A stretch of DNA of 64,000 nt, taken from Diplosphaera chodatii (taxonomy: Eukaryota > Chlorophyta > Trebouxiophyceae > Prasiolales > Stichococcaceae). The DNA lies in the NCBI GenBank assembly GCA_032358165.1, contig JAALGY010000052.1:930001-994000 (forward strand), in the 5' to 3' direction. Below are positions 34,463-46,700 of this stretch, in pieces (positions within the stretch are counted from its first letter, which is position 1; every line of letters begins with the position of its first letter). The position numbers and the translations under genes were made by a program. The notes under the pieces were generated by a model. The model had not been told where the DNA came from. It searched no databases and saw only the letters and a program-made list of their open reading frames with translations.

Positions 34463-35670
34463 GCTGTGCTGGGCGAGACGAAACAGGGCGTCGCCTCAAC
34501 GTCGCGAAGCAGGGCGCATGTTTTTAGGGTATGTCATGTCATATGAATCATTGTGGCTCGTGCCATTCATGAGCTGATGCAGTGCAGCAGCTGCCTGGCA
34601 AGCTGACGAAGCTGATATGTTGGACCTTCAAGAGCTCCCAGTTCAACCAATAATTTTGCGTAAACGGACAGCTACGATCACTGCGAGTATGAGTGAGCCC
34701 AAAAAGCATGGTCTCGCATGGTATCACCCTGGCAGATGCGAACTGGACGCAGCAACTGTCGCAATCTGTCCAGCAAGTGCAGGCAGCCTGATGGATACCT
34801 CGATGCCACTTGACGTCTGAAATATTCCCACAGGACAGATGCAGTCTACAGTGTGTTCGGTCGCATGCCTGCCTGGTGTACACTCGGCGCACGGGCCATG
34901 CATCGGTTTGGGCCGCGGCCTGGTGGATGTTGGAAGCTGGACGTGGCAGGCATCTCATCATCACTGCATGGAGGAGTGGTGGGTGAGGGTTCCTGCCCTT
35001 AGCAAATTGCACACCCATGCTGTTGCCAGCATCAAATCCAGCAGAACAGCAATAGCATTACACGGCACCGTATGCATCCGAAGTGCAACCGCTGAGAAAC
35101 CAGCAAACCGTCCAGCCAACAGGAAGTCAATAATGAACAAATGTTGCAGCCATGCTCACCGCTTCAGTCAGCAGATTACAGTGGATGTCATTACCGTTGA
35201 CTTGACCGTGGGCTGACACCCAAGCATTCTACGCTACTACCATGTGACAATGTGCCACACACGAATCAGACTGGTTGCCGGCACCATCTTGTGGAGCAAG
35301 CTGCTCTTGATTTCTTCGCTTCTTGCATTGGCTTCTTGCACTTCCCAGCCAATTTGGCTGCTGTACAACGTGCCTTCATGCTTCGTTCAGCTTCGTTGAC
35401 AGGCTTCGAAAACATCGCTTGAGGATTTCGCGGCAAGCTGCCTTGTTGCTGGCCGATCTGGCAGCTGTTTCACTTGCCTTCATGCTTCATCGGCTTCGTT
35501 GGTTGCTTCGAACTAGGCGGCCGCCTGCCTTGATGCCTTGCGCTTGCAACCCCGTGCTTAAGGCGCAAGGGTGCCTGCGGTCTGCAACTCGTGGACAACA
35601 TGCGCGTCAGACTCTGCATCAAAGCATGTACATATGCAGGAGCATGCATACATCCGGCCACAGCTGATGG
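34463..35670. other. Spacer between OSCA-like and phosphate transporter genes
   Basis: Contains the OSCA promoter and the transporter's 3' UTR (both minus strand). It is relatively AT-rich. No coding exon was recognised. A duplicated segment at 35371-35512 is listed separately. Confidence 0.35.
35371..35512. repeat. Imperfect direct duplication, about 104-bp period
   Basis: TGCCTTCATGCTTC at 35371-35384 recurs at 35475-35488, and each copy continues with a GCTTCGTTG block and a GCTTCGAA end (35403-35410 and 35505-35512). The whole stretch is rich in CTTC/GCTTCG. It looks like a locally duplicated noncoding segment. Confidence 0.55.
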
Positions 35671-38600
35671 TCATGTGAGGGGTGGATCTTTGGACATATT
35701 CCATGGCGCGCACGTGAGCACAAGCAGCCGCCATACCTGGGTGAAGGGGTTGTATGCGAGGCTGGAGTTGAATTGCGAGAAAATGTCCGCATTGACGGAC
35801 AGCAGATCAGAGAAGTCGGGCTGGTCAGGCTGCCACGCAGTGTAGAAGGTCTCGTTCAGGGACTGCAGCCACAGCACAAACCCCATCAATTGTGAGGAAA
35901 GCTGAGGCAGCTGTATGGTTGCCAGGTGCGCAATGTGCGGCATGCATGGGTGTTCAGGCACTCGCACGTTCAGGGTGGTGACAACGGCGGCATTGGCGGG
36001 GCCTGCGGCGGCAGCGTACAGCTGATCCAGGATGGCGGTGTTGGTCACGTTGTACTGCTCCTTGAAGGCAAGCTGGGAGTTCACCGCCCGGCGCTCGGGG
36101 GAGTTCACACCAAGAGCGGTGAACATTGCGCCCAGGCCGCAGGCTACAAACAGGGTCAGCAGCTGCACAAGAGAAGTCGAGCCGTGAGCCGGGCCTCAGC
36201 ACCCATGCAGTTGGTACGGCGACCCTGCTCGAACATGCGCGGCAATGTACAAGATGTTGGTGCAGATGCTCTGCCTCCAATGCTGATGAGCCAGCAGACA
36301 GGTGACACAGATCGTGTTAAGGGGCGCACCCAGCCAGTGAAGACAAGGGCGACCTGCGTCAGGTCAAGACACCAAAAAATCATCAACAGATACCAGGGAC
36401 CGGCTTGCACCTCAGGTACCACTATAAGAAACGACAACTGGGTCTGCAAGGGGCTGCTTACCGCACGCCAGTTGACGCCCTTGAGGCCCTCGAACAGGCC
36501 AATGGCCAGCAGCCCGCCTGTAATGGTCTGTGTCGTCGAGATGGGCAGCCCTATGCGGGCATCCACACCACTTGCACGTGCGGTGTAACAAAACGACTTG
36601 CATGCGCAGGCCCCTCCAATGCTGTGCAGCTAGTGAGGCTAGGATGCACTTTGTAGATGTTTGTGCATTCAAAGCAGCAATCATACAAAATTACCATAGC
36701 GGGACGCAATAGCAACGGTAATGGCGGTGGCCAGCTCGGCACAGAAACCGCGGGCATTCGTCAGCTGCATGGTTCAGCACATATCAATGGTCCAGAATGG
36801 TCCAGCACATATCAGTGCTCAACATACATCACAAGGGAAATGATATGTAGTTGGTCACCGGGAGTCCGTGGTCTGTGCAACGACATATTGAAGCCACACC
36901 TTGCAGACGCGCACACCCAGGGTGCGGATGACTCGGGCGCTAAAGAATGCCAGCCCCACAACGATGCCGATGCCACCTGTAAAGCAGGGCAGATCCGAGG
37001 TGCAGCATCTGGGCTGTAGCATGCATCTGGCTGTGCTGTAGTGGATGTCACGAGACCATGGCAGGCGTACGAAGCAATGGCGGGGCGTTGGTAGGTATCC
37101 TATCACTTGACACTGCGACTGCAGCCTACCGATGACAAGGATCCACTCCTGGACATCGACGCTGCTGGAGATGCTGCCGCTGTTCCAGATGCTGTACACG
37201 GCGGCGAAGGGGCCCATGGCGTTGGCCACATCGTTGGCGCCGTGTGTGAAGGACATCACGGCAGCAGAGAACACCTGGCAAGGCAGCAAGAAGGGATGGC
37301 CACAGCGGGGCGGGAGGCCCTCATCATCAGGCGGAGGGGGTGCTGTCACCAACTTTGTGCAGCTTCTGCACCCCGTCTGCAAATCGGCTGAAAACACAGT
37401 GCACCGGGGAAGTCGCACCTGGAGGTAGCGGAACAGTGACTCGACCTTGGGGTCGAACGTCTCCGCGTGCGCGTGCACCGCCATGGTGTGCGCATCCGTG
37501 CGGGTCACATCATGCACATCCACATTGACGTTCTGCACACACAGAAACACGGCACGTCAGCCGCCGTGAAGGTATGAGCGCAAGTACGAGCAGTCAGCAG
37601 ACAAATCCCTGCAGCAGTGTCTCAGCACTGTTGCCTGCGTGTCTGCATGACATGCACACATCTGACAGCAGACTGCTGACCATGAACAGCAGGCGAGTGA
37701 CGGCGTTGTTGCGGATGCTGTCGGGGATCCTGGCCTTCATGCGCTGGAACGGAGTGTCAGCAGCCTGGACATCCATCGCCTTCTGCAGAGCCTCAGGGTC
37801 GTCCTTGTACTGCTCGTGCATGCTGCAAAGCACGACGAAACATGTCCTTTTGAACCCTTGACAATGCCAGTCGAGGAGAACAGGGCAATGTCTGTGCAAC
37901 AAGGCGACAGCCACCTTTGGTCCGGACGCTGCACTGAAGCAAGTGGGCTCTAACCTGTCAACCCGATCAGCGGCTGCAAAGATGCGCTTCCTCAGAAGCG
38001 GCATGACAACAGCCAGGGTGATGATGAAGGCAGCAGCTCCAAAGATGGCACCGACATACGTGGCGAAGCCATCTGCACATCATACACAGGCAAGTAGGCC
38101 AGGTGCGGGACTTTGGCCTCCACTACATTGCCAATCACAGTACTAGTGTAGTTACACGCTCAAATCTGCAGGGGCAGTGCTCACCGCCACGGTCAGTCCA
38201 CGTGTCATTCTTTGCACCGGTCTGAATGATGAAGCTGACGATGAGCCAGAAGATGCCGCCGACAAGCACCGGCAGGAACTGCAGTGGCGCAAATCAGCTG
38301 TGTCAATGATGAGTAGGTGGTACAGACACACTGTTGTTCAGCGCCGACGCCAGCGTAATCAGAGCACAAACAGCTGCGCAACTGGCAGGACACTCCATTG
38401 ATAGACACAATGCTGCACTGTTGGCAGTTGTGTGCCGCCAACAGATACTCACGTAGAAGGCCCGCATGAACCCGTGAGGGGAGCGCAGGATGAACATCCG
38501 GATGAAGAAGAACAGGATGACGGTGATGATGGCGCACATGACTGGCGACACAATCCACGACAGGAAGATCGGCAGCATGCCTGCAATTAACAAGAACATG

Positions 38601-39567
38601 CTCTGTTCTTGGCACACCTGGTCAAATTGTGATGTGACAGCCGCAATGCACAAGACACCTGCGCCCATGCATGTAAGCAGGTGCGACGACCGACACCTGT
38701 GATATAGGGAAACTCGTCCTTGGACCTTGACCAGATCACACCGCCGCTGTCCAGGGCCAGCGCCATGCCCACAGTGGCACCGACTGCAGGGACTCACACA
38801 CACCGTCAAGCAAAGCCGAACGCACGGCAGGTCTGCAGGCTCAGTGGCACGAGCGTCACTATGCATTGCACGCCACGCACTGAGGCAACCAGCAGCAGGT
38901 GTCGCTACTACTGAAGCAGCAACGACGCGGGTCACATGGCAGGATCACCTGTCGTGTGCGTCATGGACACTGGCAGCGAGAAGAACGTTGCGGTGTTGTC
39001 CCAGATGGCGGACGACAGCGACACGCACATGAAGCCTGCAGGCAGGTGGCAGCGCAATGTAGTGCAGTCGAGTTTGAGGAGTCAGCTCGTCGGGTGGTGA
39101 CATGTTCCAGCTGCTGACCAGGTCAAGGCAAGCAATTTGTGAGTTACACCTGTGCTGCACATTGCTTTGCCTGTGCCGGATCCCACTCAGCGCACTCACC
39201 ATACATGAGCAGCGTCGGCGTGTCCTGGAACTTCTTGATGTCGGCGACGCCGCTCTTGATGGTAGACGTGACGCCGGCGCCCAGCAGCACGGCGCCCAGG
39301 AACTCGCAGATGCCGGCCAGGATGACCACCTGGCCCAGCGTGAGCGCCTTGGCGCCCACCGTGGTGGCGAAGCTGTTCGCCCTGCGCACCCACCATGATC
39401 ACGATGAGACGACAATGAGAGTCCTCTGCAGATGTGACATGGGTTAATTGTGATGCAATTCCTACATGCATGCATGGCACAACTGTAGACGCACATGTCA
39501 TTGGCGCCGATGCCGATGGCCGTGCCGAAGGAGAAGATGACGGTGAGCGCGAAGATCCACGTGTACT
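35671..39567 (-). CDS. PiT-family (SLC20/PHO89) sodium-phosphate transporter; 5' end unresolved
   Basis: Sodium- or proton-coupled inorganic phosphate uptake at a membrane; in chlorophytes the PTB proteins belong here. Exons: 39495-39567, 39200-39381, 38949-39035, 38697-38783, 38453-38580, 38185-38278, 37955-38072, 37681-37822, 37419-37532, 37130-37274, 36900-36976, 36695-36764, 36462-36550, 36330-36353, 35671-36162. The two inverted family signatures are clear: FGTAIGIGANDM joined to ANSFATTVGAKALTLGQ, and SFTHGANDVANAMGPFAAVY. RGFCAELATAITVAIASRYG joined to LPISTTQTITGG is the second conserved core. About ten membrane helices flank a long central loop (38000-37420). The C-terminal segment after VACGLGAMF is unusually long with NxT/S sites. 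The start codon lies upstream of 39567 on an exon I could not place. Confidence 0.92.
36330..36353 (-). other. 24-nt microexon of the PiT gene
   Basis: Encodes VALVFTGW in phase 0 between GT-AG introns. The preceding exon ends GLKGVNWRA and the next begins LLTLFVACG, giving the usual PiT helix after joining. Confidence 0.7.
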
Positions 39568-41320
39568 CTGCATGGCATTGAAAACGTCCGGCTTGATACA
39601 CTTTGCAAATGCAGATGCAACAGCCACAGCCACAGCTCAGCCGCAACTGATGAGCTGGTGCTGAACGTAGCGTCATGACACTGAGCGCGGCGCCATCGAT
39701 CTGGCTTGCCCTGCAGGCGCCTCGATCCTGAATGCACGATGCGCGCATGGAGACAACAGATTCGCGCCTGGTGCACATTGTCACTGGTCCAGCCGCGTGG
39801 CTGATGATCCAGTGACACTGCTGCCGACTCAATTGCGACAGAAAGCATCAGCAGCTGCCAACACTGCTGCATTGCTGATTGCATGCAGCACCAGTCACCC
39901 TTCGTGACGACAGACGAATCGAAGGTCCTTATGTGGAGAATGCGCCATGCGTTTGCGGGCTGTCCGCAAAAACACCAACTGAGACACACAGGCGACCTTT
40001 GCAGGCGAGCTAACGCGAGTTTTGGTGGTCGCAAAGGTTTCATCCATACGTGGAACAACGTCGAACGAACACACTGCATTTCCGGCAGCGTCGCACCCCC
40101 TATCGAGGTGCGCCTGACTGATCAGAGAGTGATCGACGTGACGCAAGGGCAGACCCAGATTGGGTAGAGGGCGCTGGAGCGTCGTCACAGGGTGATAGCA
40201 CACAGCTTGAAGCCTAGAATGCGTGACACTCCAAGCGGACATGAGTCATGCCCTACTGTTGTGACTTGTTGTTACCGGTTACAAGCACCGTCGCCGGCTT
40301 GCTTGGTGCCTAGACATTCACAGCGCTGAGCATGCAGCAGGTCGTCTTGCGTGCGCGTGCATGCATGGGCGCGGTGCAAGGCGCAAGAATGGTCGCCAAT
40401 AACTTGAGCGCCGCACGCTTCATCGCTGCCACACGGTCACCCGCCATGGGGCCACACTGGCCACAATGTTGCAGTTCCCAACACGACATGCTCTTGAGCG
40501 TGCCTTCGAAGAACGCCATGTTCGCCGCCGCTCCTCAGCAGACGCTCCCGCGCGACCTCACTGCACCGAGTGCACGGCGTCCGGACGCGGCTGCACGCTT
40601 CCCAGCAACAGACAGCCTTGCGGAGGTTGTCACAGACGTAGCTTCGCAAAATGCGAGGGTCGCGTCGGCGGTGATCGGTGTAGATGCTCGCACGATGCTC
40701 GGAAGGTGTCTTTCTGGAAAGAATTATTCGCACGACAACGCACATTGTGAGCAACAAAGCCGTCCAGGTGGCAGTTTTGCAGCCCGCTCGGAGGCAATAA
40801 CACCCGTCTGCCGCCCCCGGACAGCGCGCCACGCTGCACAACTGGTTCTGTTGGTCTTCGACCTGCGTCGAGACGCCGGTAACACAGCGTTTGCGCCTGT
40901 TGCTCGCTGAAGGCCGTGCCAACGCAGCATTATTGATCAATGGTGAGTATGCCTGAAAGCTGCCTTTCGCAGCATTGCCTTGTGATGAAGCCAGGTTCTG
41001 CCTATCGTAGGAGTAGGTCGCTTGGCCCTTTCATGAAGTTCACTCGAGGGCGCCTCCAGCAGGGTGTGTATTCGAGTTGCGCCAGCAATCCACTTGCGAG
41101 ACACATCAATTGCCCGGTAGCCTGCCAGGTATAACCTGTGCGTCGAGAAACATGCACCGTTTTGAAGAACTGCCGCATCTACAGCAGATCAGCTGCTAAT
41201 ATACCAGAGTAGCATTGAGCTGCTACCTGCCGCAGCAGCAGATTCACCTGCGCAGGGTCACGTGCATGGCGTTTCAGGCCGGACAACTCAGGCACACTGC
41301 TGTTGACTCGATTGCCACAC
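39568..41320. other. Divergent region between PiT and PanC, no gene recognised
   Basis: Should hold the missing first exon(s) of the PiT gene, its promoter and the PanC promoter. The 40332-40940 part is open on both strands (longest 192 residues plus, 167 residues minus). Neither frame shows a domain, signal peptide or splice support, so I leave it unannotated. Confidence 0.35.
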
Positions 41321-43196
41321 ATGGCTGATCAGGAGGTCCAGGTGTTTACAACTGCCGCCGCCATGCGCGAGTTTTCCCGGCGACATCGCCGTGCCGGGAG
41401 AACGGTTGCGTTGGTACCCACTATGGTGAGCACCGATCTCTTCTCTTTGTAGCACAATCACCTGCAGTCGTCAGCATGGTTCCTAAACGTGACAGGGTAT
41501 GCCCGCTGCTGCAGGGCAACCTGCACGACGGCCACATCTCACTGATCACTGCCGCCAAGTGAGCTGCATGAGATTCGGATCGTCTACCTGCCTTCAGCGC
41601 ATCACTATGCCTCTTGAACGGTTACACCAATCGAGATGCCACTACAGGTTTGTATGCTGCACAGGCAGGAGGCGGACATCGTGGTGGCGTCCATCTACGT
41701 CAACCCGACACAGGTGTAGGTACAACTCGCTTCAAGCTGCTGCCCAGCCGAGTGCTTGCGACGAATAACGTCGGCCTCAGACCGCTTTGTACGTCTTGGC
41801 TCGCAGTTCGCGAGGAACGAAGACTTTGATGGGTACCCGCGGCAGCGGAATGCCGACAGGGCACTGCTGAGGGCGGCTGGCTGCCATGCCACCTTTGAGC
41901 CCGCCTCCCTGTACATCTCATGTGGGTTCCTGCTGACAGTGACGTGATGACCTGCCAAGTGAGCATCGGGACCGGGCAGTGCAGAAGCCAAACACATACA
42001 CAAGCAATCAGATTGCCATGGCGCAGCCTCGCAGAAGAGCGAGTCGAGTACGGTCGTGGGCATGTCGCAACATGTAGCTGGCGAGCACGAGACCTTCATC
42101 CAGGTCAGGACTGTGCCCGTCAAGTCAACCATTCGTATGTCTCAAGGGATGAGCGTTTTGTTCACAACCATTCTGATCTGTGCCACATGTCGCCGCCTGC
42201 ATGCAGGTCGAGCAGCTGCAGCGGGGGCTGTGCGGTAGGTCAAGGCCGACCTTCTTCCGGGGCGTCGCCACGGTGTGTGGCGGCATGATATGTCCAGCAG
42301 TGGCCCTGTGCTGTGCTGTTGGGCAGTCTGCATGCACACCGAAGCGATGGAGTGTATGCCTGCGCCTTCGAATGGTCAATCGCTGCTTGACACCAGGGTG
42401 CGGCATGCGCAGGTGGTCGCAAAGCTGTTCAACATCGTGGAGCCCGACGTGGCGCTGTTCGGGCGCAAGGACTACCAGCAGTGGCGGCTGCTGGAGCGCA
42501 TGGCCCGGGACCTGGACTTTCCCGTTCGCATCGTGGGCCTGCCAATCGTGCGGCACGACGATGGCCTGGCCATGAGCAGGTGGTGCATTGCTCACCCTGT
42601 CCGTGCCCCAACGGAGCCAGCACTTGACAAGTGACACGGACGAGGTCCCTGCATGCAGCGCCAGCGGCTGCCTGCTGCTCTGCAACCCCACCCGGTTGCA
42701 GATGACTGGGCACAGCCCGCGCAGGAGGTTTTTGAAGTGGTGGCGTCCCTTCATGCTGCAGCCGCAACAACATGCTGTCGGAGGGAGACCGGGCCAAGGC
42801 GCCGTGCATCCACCGCGCGCTGCGATGGGCGCAGCACGCAGCAGCGTCGGGCGAGGCAGCCTCAGCGGTAGCACTGTGTGAGGGCGTGTGCCAGCGGATA
42901 GTGGACGGCGGTGGCAGAGTGGACTATGTGGAGGCAAGCTTGGCAGACCGACCAATGGTTGTGTCGTATGCATTGGTGAATTGAACTACAGCGTCTGGTT
43001 GACAAAGGTCGTGATGAGGACATTGCAATGCTGACGTGCATCCTGTGATGTGCTTCTGCAGGCAGTAGATGCAGAGGAGCTGCAGCCGATCGACAGTGTG
43101 GCGGGGCGCCGGGTGCTCGTCGCAGTTGCAGCGTTCTTCGGCAGTGTACGGCTCATCGATAACATAGTGCTGGACCCTCGCTCCCTGACGGCCTAA
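41321..43196 (+). CDS. PANC: Pantoate-beta-alanine ligase (pantothenate synthetase)
   Basis: Catalyses ATP-dependent joining of D-pantoate and beta-alanine to pantothenate (vitamin B5), feeding coenzyme A synthesis. Exons 41321-41425, 41515-41558, 41665-41713, 41807-41925, 42040-42103, 42207-42272, 42413-42579, 42762-42933 and 43062-43196 sum to 921 nt (306 residues). VPTMG joined to [10 protein letters not shown] holds the HxGH nucleotide-binding motif (here HDGH). [56 protein letters not shown] and DDGLAMSSRNNMLS (KMSKS-like loop) are all standard. No obvious transit peptide, consistent with cytosolic plant PanC. The intron before the last exon has a GC donor. Splice choice at 41925/42040 is by frame. 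Confidence 0.95.
42934..43061 (+). other. GC-AG intron in PANC
   Basis: Exon ends GACTATGTGGAG, the intron starts GCAAGC and ends GTGCTTCTGCAG. Joining gives [19 protein letters not shown], which matches the conserved C-terminal PanC sequence, so a GT donor is excluded by homology. Confidence 0.85.
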
Positions 43197-43751
43197 CACA
43201 GCAGCAGCGGTAGAGGCCTCGGGTCAGTCTGCTTAGAAAACAGACCAACGTAGGCACCATATGGAGCTGCACGCACTTAGTAATGGCACCATCCTCGGCG
43301 CCGTGTTGTGGGCGGCAGCGGAACAATGCATGCCATGTGCTTGTGCATTGCCGCCGAAAGCGCCCACAACACGCAAGATCAGGCTTTGATGCAGCCCTGC
43401 CTGTACTGTACTTGACAACACTTCGATCAGCAGCGATCAAGGTCATTGATTCAAGGCTCCTTCCAGAGATCCAGACCCGATCCGATGGACCGATGGACCG
43501 TGCTCTGCCACGAAGCCGGCCAGGTGTGCGCGCCCTTTCAACAAAGATCGCTGTCCGTTCAAGTTCACTTCAGGTCCCCAGCGTGAACTTCGCTCACTTC
43601 TGGCGGCTGCCGCTATTGCACCGTGCTGCTCCCCACAATGCATCATACGATGCGTCTGTGTGGCAGCGAGGACCGGCAGCAGCGGCTACAAGAGCCGCGG
43701 CCCTCGGTGGTGTTGGGCGGTAGGTGGGCGAACTAGCGCCCACCGTCAGCA
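43197..43751. other. Spacer between PANC and the Ala-rich gene
   Basis: Both neighbours are on the plus strand, so this holds the PANC 3' UTR and the next promoter. No RNA gene, repeat or coding exon was recognised. Confidence 0.35.
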
Positions 43752-46700
43752 TGGCTACCGTGCCGCGCCAGCAGCCACAGCAGGCTTCTGATGTGCAGCC
43801 GGCAGCCGAGGCTATCGCTGAGGCCCTATTGACGCAGCACGGGCAAGCTGGCGTCTTGAGGCGGCAGGTCTGCGACTGCGACACAGGCGACCTGAGGTGC
43901 GCTGAGTTGGCTCGTATGAGCGGCGTGCAAGATGTGAAACTATAAGGCTTTCGCATGCCACTCACGCCTGCGTGCTGCCCTGTAACAGGCTCACGCTCCT
44001 GGCACCAGGCATGTGCCCATCCGGTTCCTCCAAGTACTATCATTGCAGTGTGTGCCTGCGCGCGAGTGGCACGCTTCACGAATGCATCACCTGGATGATC
44101 AGAGTCCTTTGAGACCACATACTACCGCTCCTGCGGAGGGCGGCTGGCATTGCCGATCTGCCCTTTGTAGGCAGGTACAAGACCAAGCCCGTGAATCATA
44201 CCAATGACCTCTCCTGCCTGCGGGTTCGCAGGCCTGCTGGTCGTGACTGAGAACTTGCTGCGGCCTCTGGGCACCGTTGCCCTGGGCCTGGTTTGCTTCC
44301 CGCTGCCGCATGCTGGCCAGCACTCAGAGGAGACGCTGCAGCTGACCGTGCTTGGGTATGCACACCATTCAGCATTGGACAATAACAAGGGCACTGTCTG
44401 CGGCTGACGACTTGCCTGGGTGCTTGACTTGTGGTCGTGGGGCCAATGTGAAGCGTTGATCGCTCAACAGGCCGCCATGTGGCGGCCACGGCACGCCGCC
44501 CAGCACAATGCTGCAAGCCGATGGACTCTAATATGAGGGCTGGTGCGTCGCGTGCAGGCGCAGCCTGCAGCTGCAGTTCTGGTCGCCCAGGGCGGTGCAC
44601 CAGTGGCTGGCGGCGCCCATGCGGGCGCAGGTGCCAGTGCTGCCATCCTCCCGTGCCGCGGCAATGACCCCTGCCCCGGCCGTGCATGGCAACCTGGCCC
44701 TGCAGCAGTGCCAGGGCTGCTTCCAGGCCAGGTTCGTCAGCAACCGACTGCTCCCATGCTCCAAGCTCTGTTGTGCTTCGCTGAGACTCTGCAGCGTCGC
44801 AGGTGTGTGTGCATCTGGTGTGCAGCATGCTGCCTGCATGTGTGTACACATCGGATTGCAACCGCAGGGAGTTGGAGGTCTTGGCAGACGCAGTTGCACG
44901 GCGCATTGGCGACTTTGCTGCTGCGCTGGTGTCTGCTGCCGACACGGAGCTGACATCGCTTCGGGCAGTCAGTGCTGCCCAAGCCATGACAGCTGCAATG
45001 GAGACCGACAGCTCACATGTCAGCACCAACAGCAGCTGCGCAGGCTCGGAGAGTGCGCCGCAGCTGCAGCCAGACATGGAGGCGGCGTCCCGTGACACCC
45101 GTGACGCCCCTGGTGGGCAGGAGTCTGGCAAAGCAGCAGCGGCGCCCTCGGCACAGCGTCCAGCATGCGCTGGCAACACCCCAATGCTCAGCCCCTTTGG
45201 CAGGTTTACCTCCAGATGTGTGAGCCCCACCAGCCCGGGACTGGCAGTGGCGGAGTGTGACGCCTCGCGGCGGGGGTCTGCCGACGATGCGGGCATCCTG
45301 CTGTTTGGCGATGACAACTTTGGCGGCTCGACGGTGCGAGCCCGGCGCAACTTCAGCGGCGCGCTCACGGCATCGCCGCGCAGCCGTGACCGCAGCCCTC
45401 GCCCCGGCTCCAGCCTGCCGCTCAGCGGCAGCCTGCCCATCAGCCCACTCCCGCCGAGTGCACTGGGCAGGACCCCCGAGCATGAGGTCAGCTGCTATGC
45501 CAGCGTGGACAGCAATGCACGGCGCAACAGTCGCAGCAGCGGTGAAAGCAGGCTGGGGTTGGGAGCGACGGCGTCAGCACTCAGCGAGATCAGCCCACAG
45601 CAGCTACAGGACCAGGTCCGAATGCGTCTCAGCAGCTTGGCGGCTCAGCCGGAGGATCCTGAACACCTCAGCAGCAGCCAGCGCCTCAGCTTGCAGTCCT
45701 TCCTGCAATCGCAGCTGGAGCTGCTGCAGTCTGTCGAGCCTGATGGCACGTCCGGTGCAGTTGAGCTGATGCAGCCGCATCCTCGGCAGCAGCAGGCGCA
45801 GCAAAAGCCCAGGCAGCAGCCGGCGGCCCATGCACCCTCAGAGCCGCGGGACGTCATGCAGGGTCCGCCAGCAGCGGGGAGCGAGCGGATGCCTGCTGCC
45901 GACCAGGTGCCCAGCCGCACAGGCGCCGCAATGGCGGAGGCGGCGGCGGCAGCGCTCGAGTCTGCAGCAGGCGCGCTGCGGGCTGGGGCCGCAGCCGGCA
46001 CCGCCGCAGCCGAGTGGCTGCCACCTGCGGACACGATGCTGCAGGCCGGCGCGGCGGCAGGGGCTGCGGTGGGTGCGGTCGCGGTGCTGGCAGCAGCGGC
46101 GCCCGTCGTGGCGCCTGCGGCAGCCGAAGGGGTGAAGGCCGCGATCACCGACGCCGCGTCTGCAGTTGTCGGCACCGCAGCAGAGGCTGCCGGAGCGGCC
46201 GTCGGCGCCACCGCCGACGCAGCGTTGGACGCGTGCAGCAGCGTCGCAGCGGCTGCTGCGGGGCCGGCTGCGGAGGGCGCAGCCGCCGCCACCTGCGCCG
46301 TGGCGGAGACGGCGGCCGATGCTGCGGGCCCTGCAGCGGGGCCGCTCGCCCAGGGCGCCGCGGAGGCGGTCTGCTGCACGGCCGAGGCGGCAGCAGATAC
46401 AGTGGTGCCTGCGGCGACTGGCCCGGCGGTCGCACTGGTGGGCGCCGCCGGCGCTGCGGCCGCGGGCCTGGCGAGGCTCGCCGTGCAGGAGGTGCCGGCT
46501 GCCCGCGGCGACAGCGGGGCCGACGGTGACGAGGCAGCCCCCCAGCGATCGGGCGCACCAGCCGGGCAGCGGCGCAGGTCGGGCCCGGGGCGGCAGCCAA
46601 AGCCAGGGGGCCCGCCCCTCGTGGCTCTGCGCGGGGCCGGCGACAGCTCATGCACCAGCCTGGGGTCGCAATCTTCTTTTGCCGACGCCGCGGAGGGCAG

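Noticed and set aside
40332..40940. Overlapping long ORFs on both strands (192 and 167 residues)
   Set aside because: No domain, no splice sites with matching frames, and both strands are equally open, so neither is supported as a gene.
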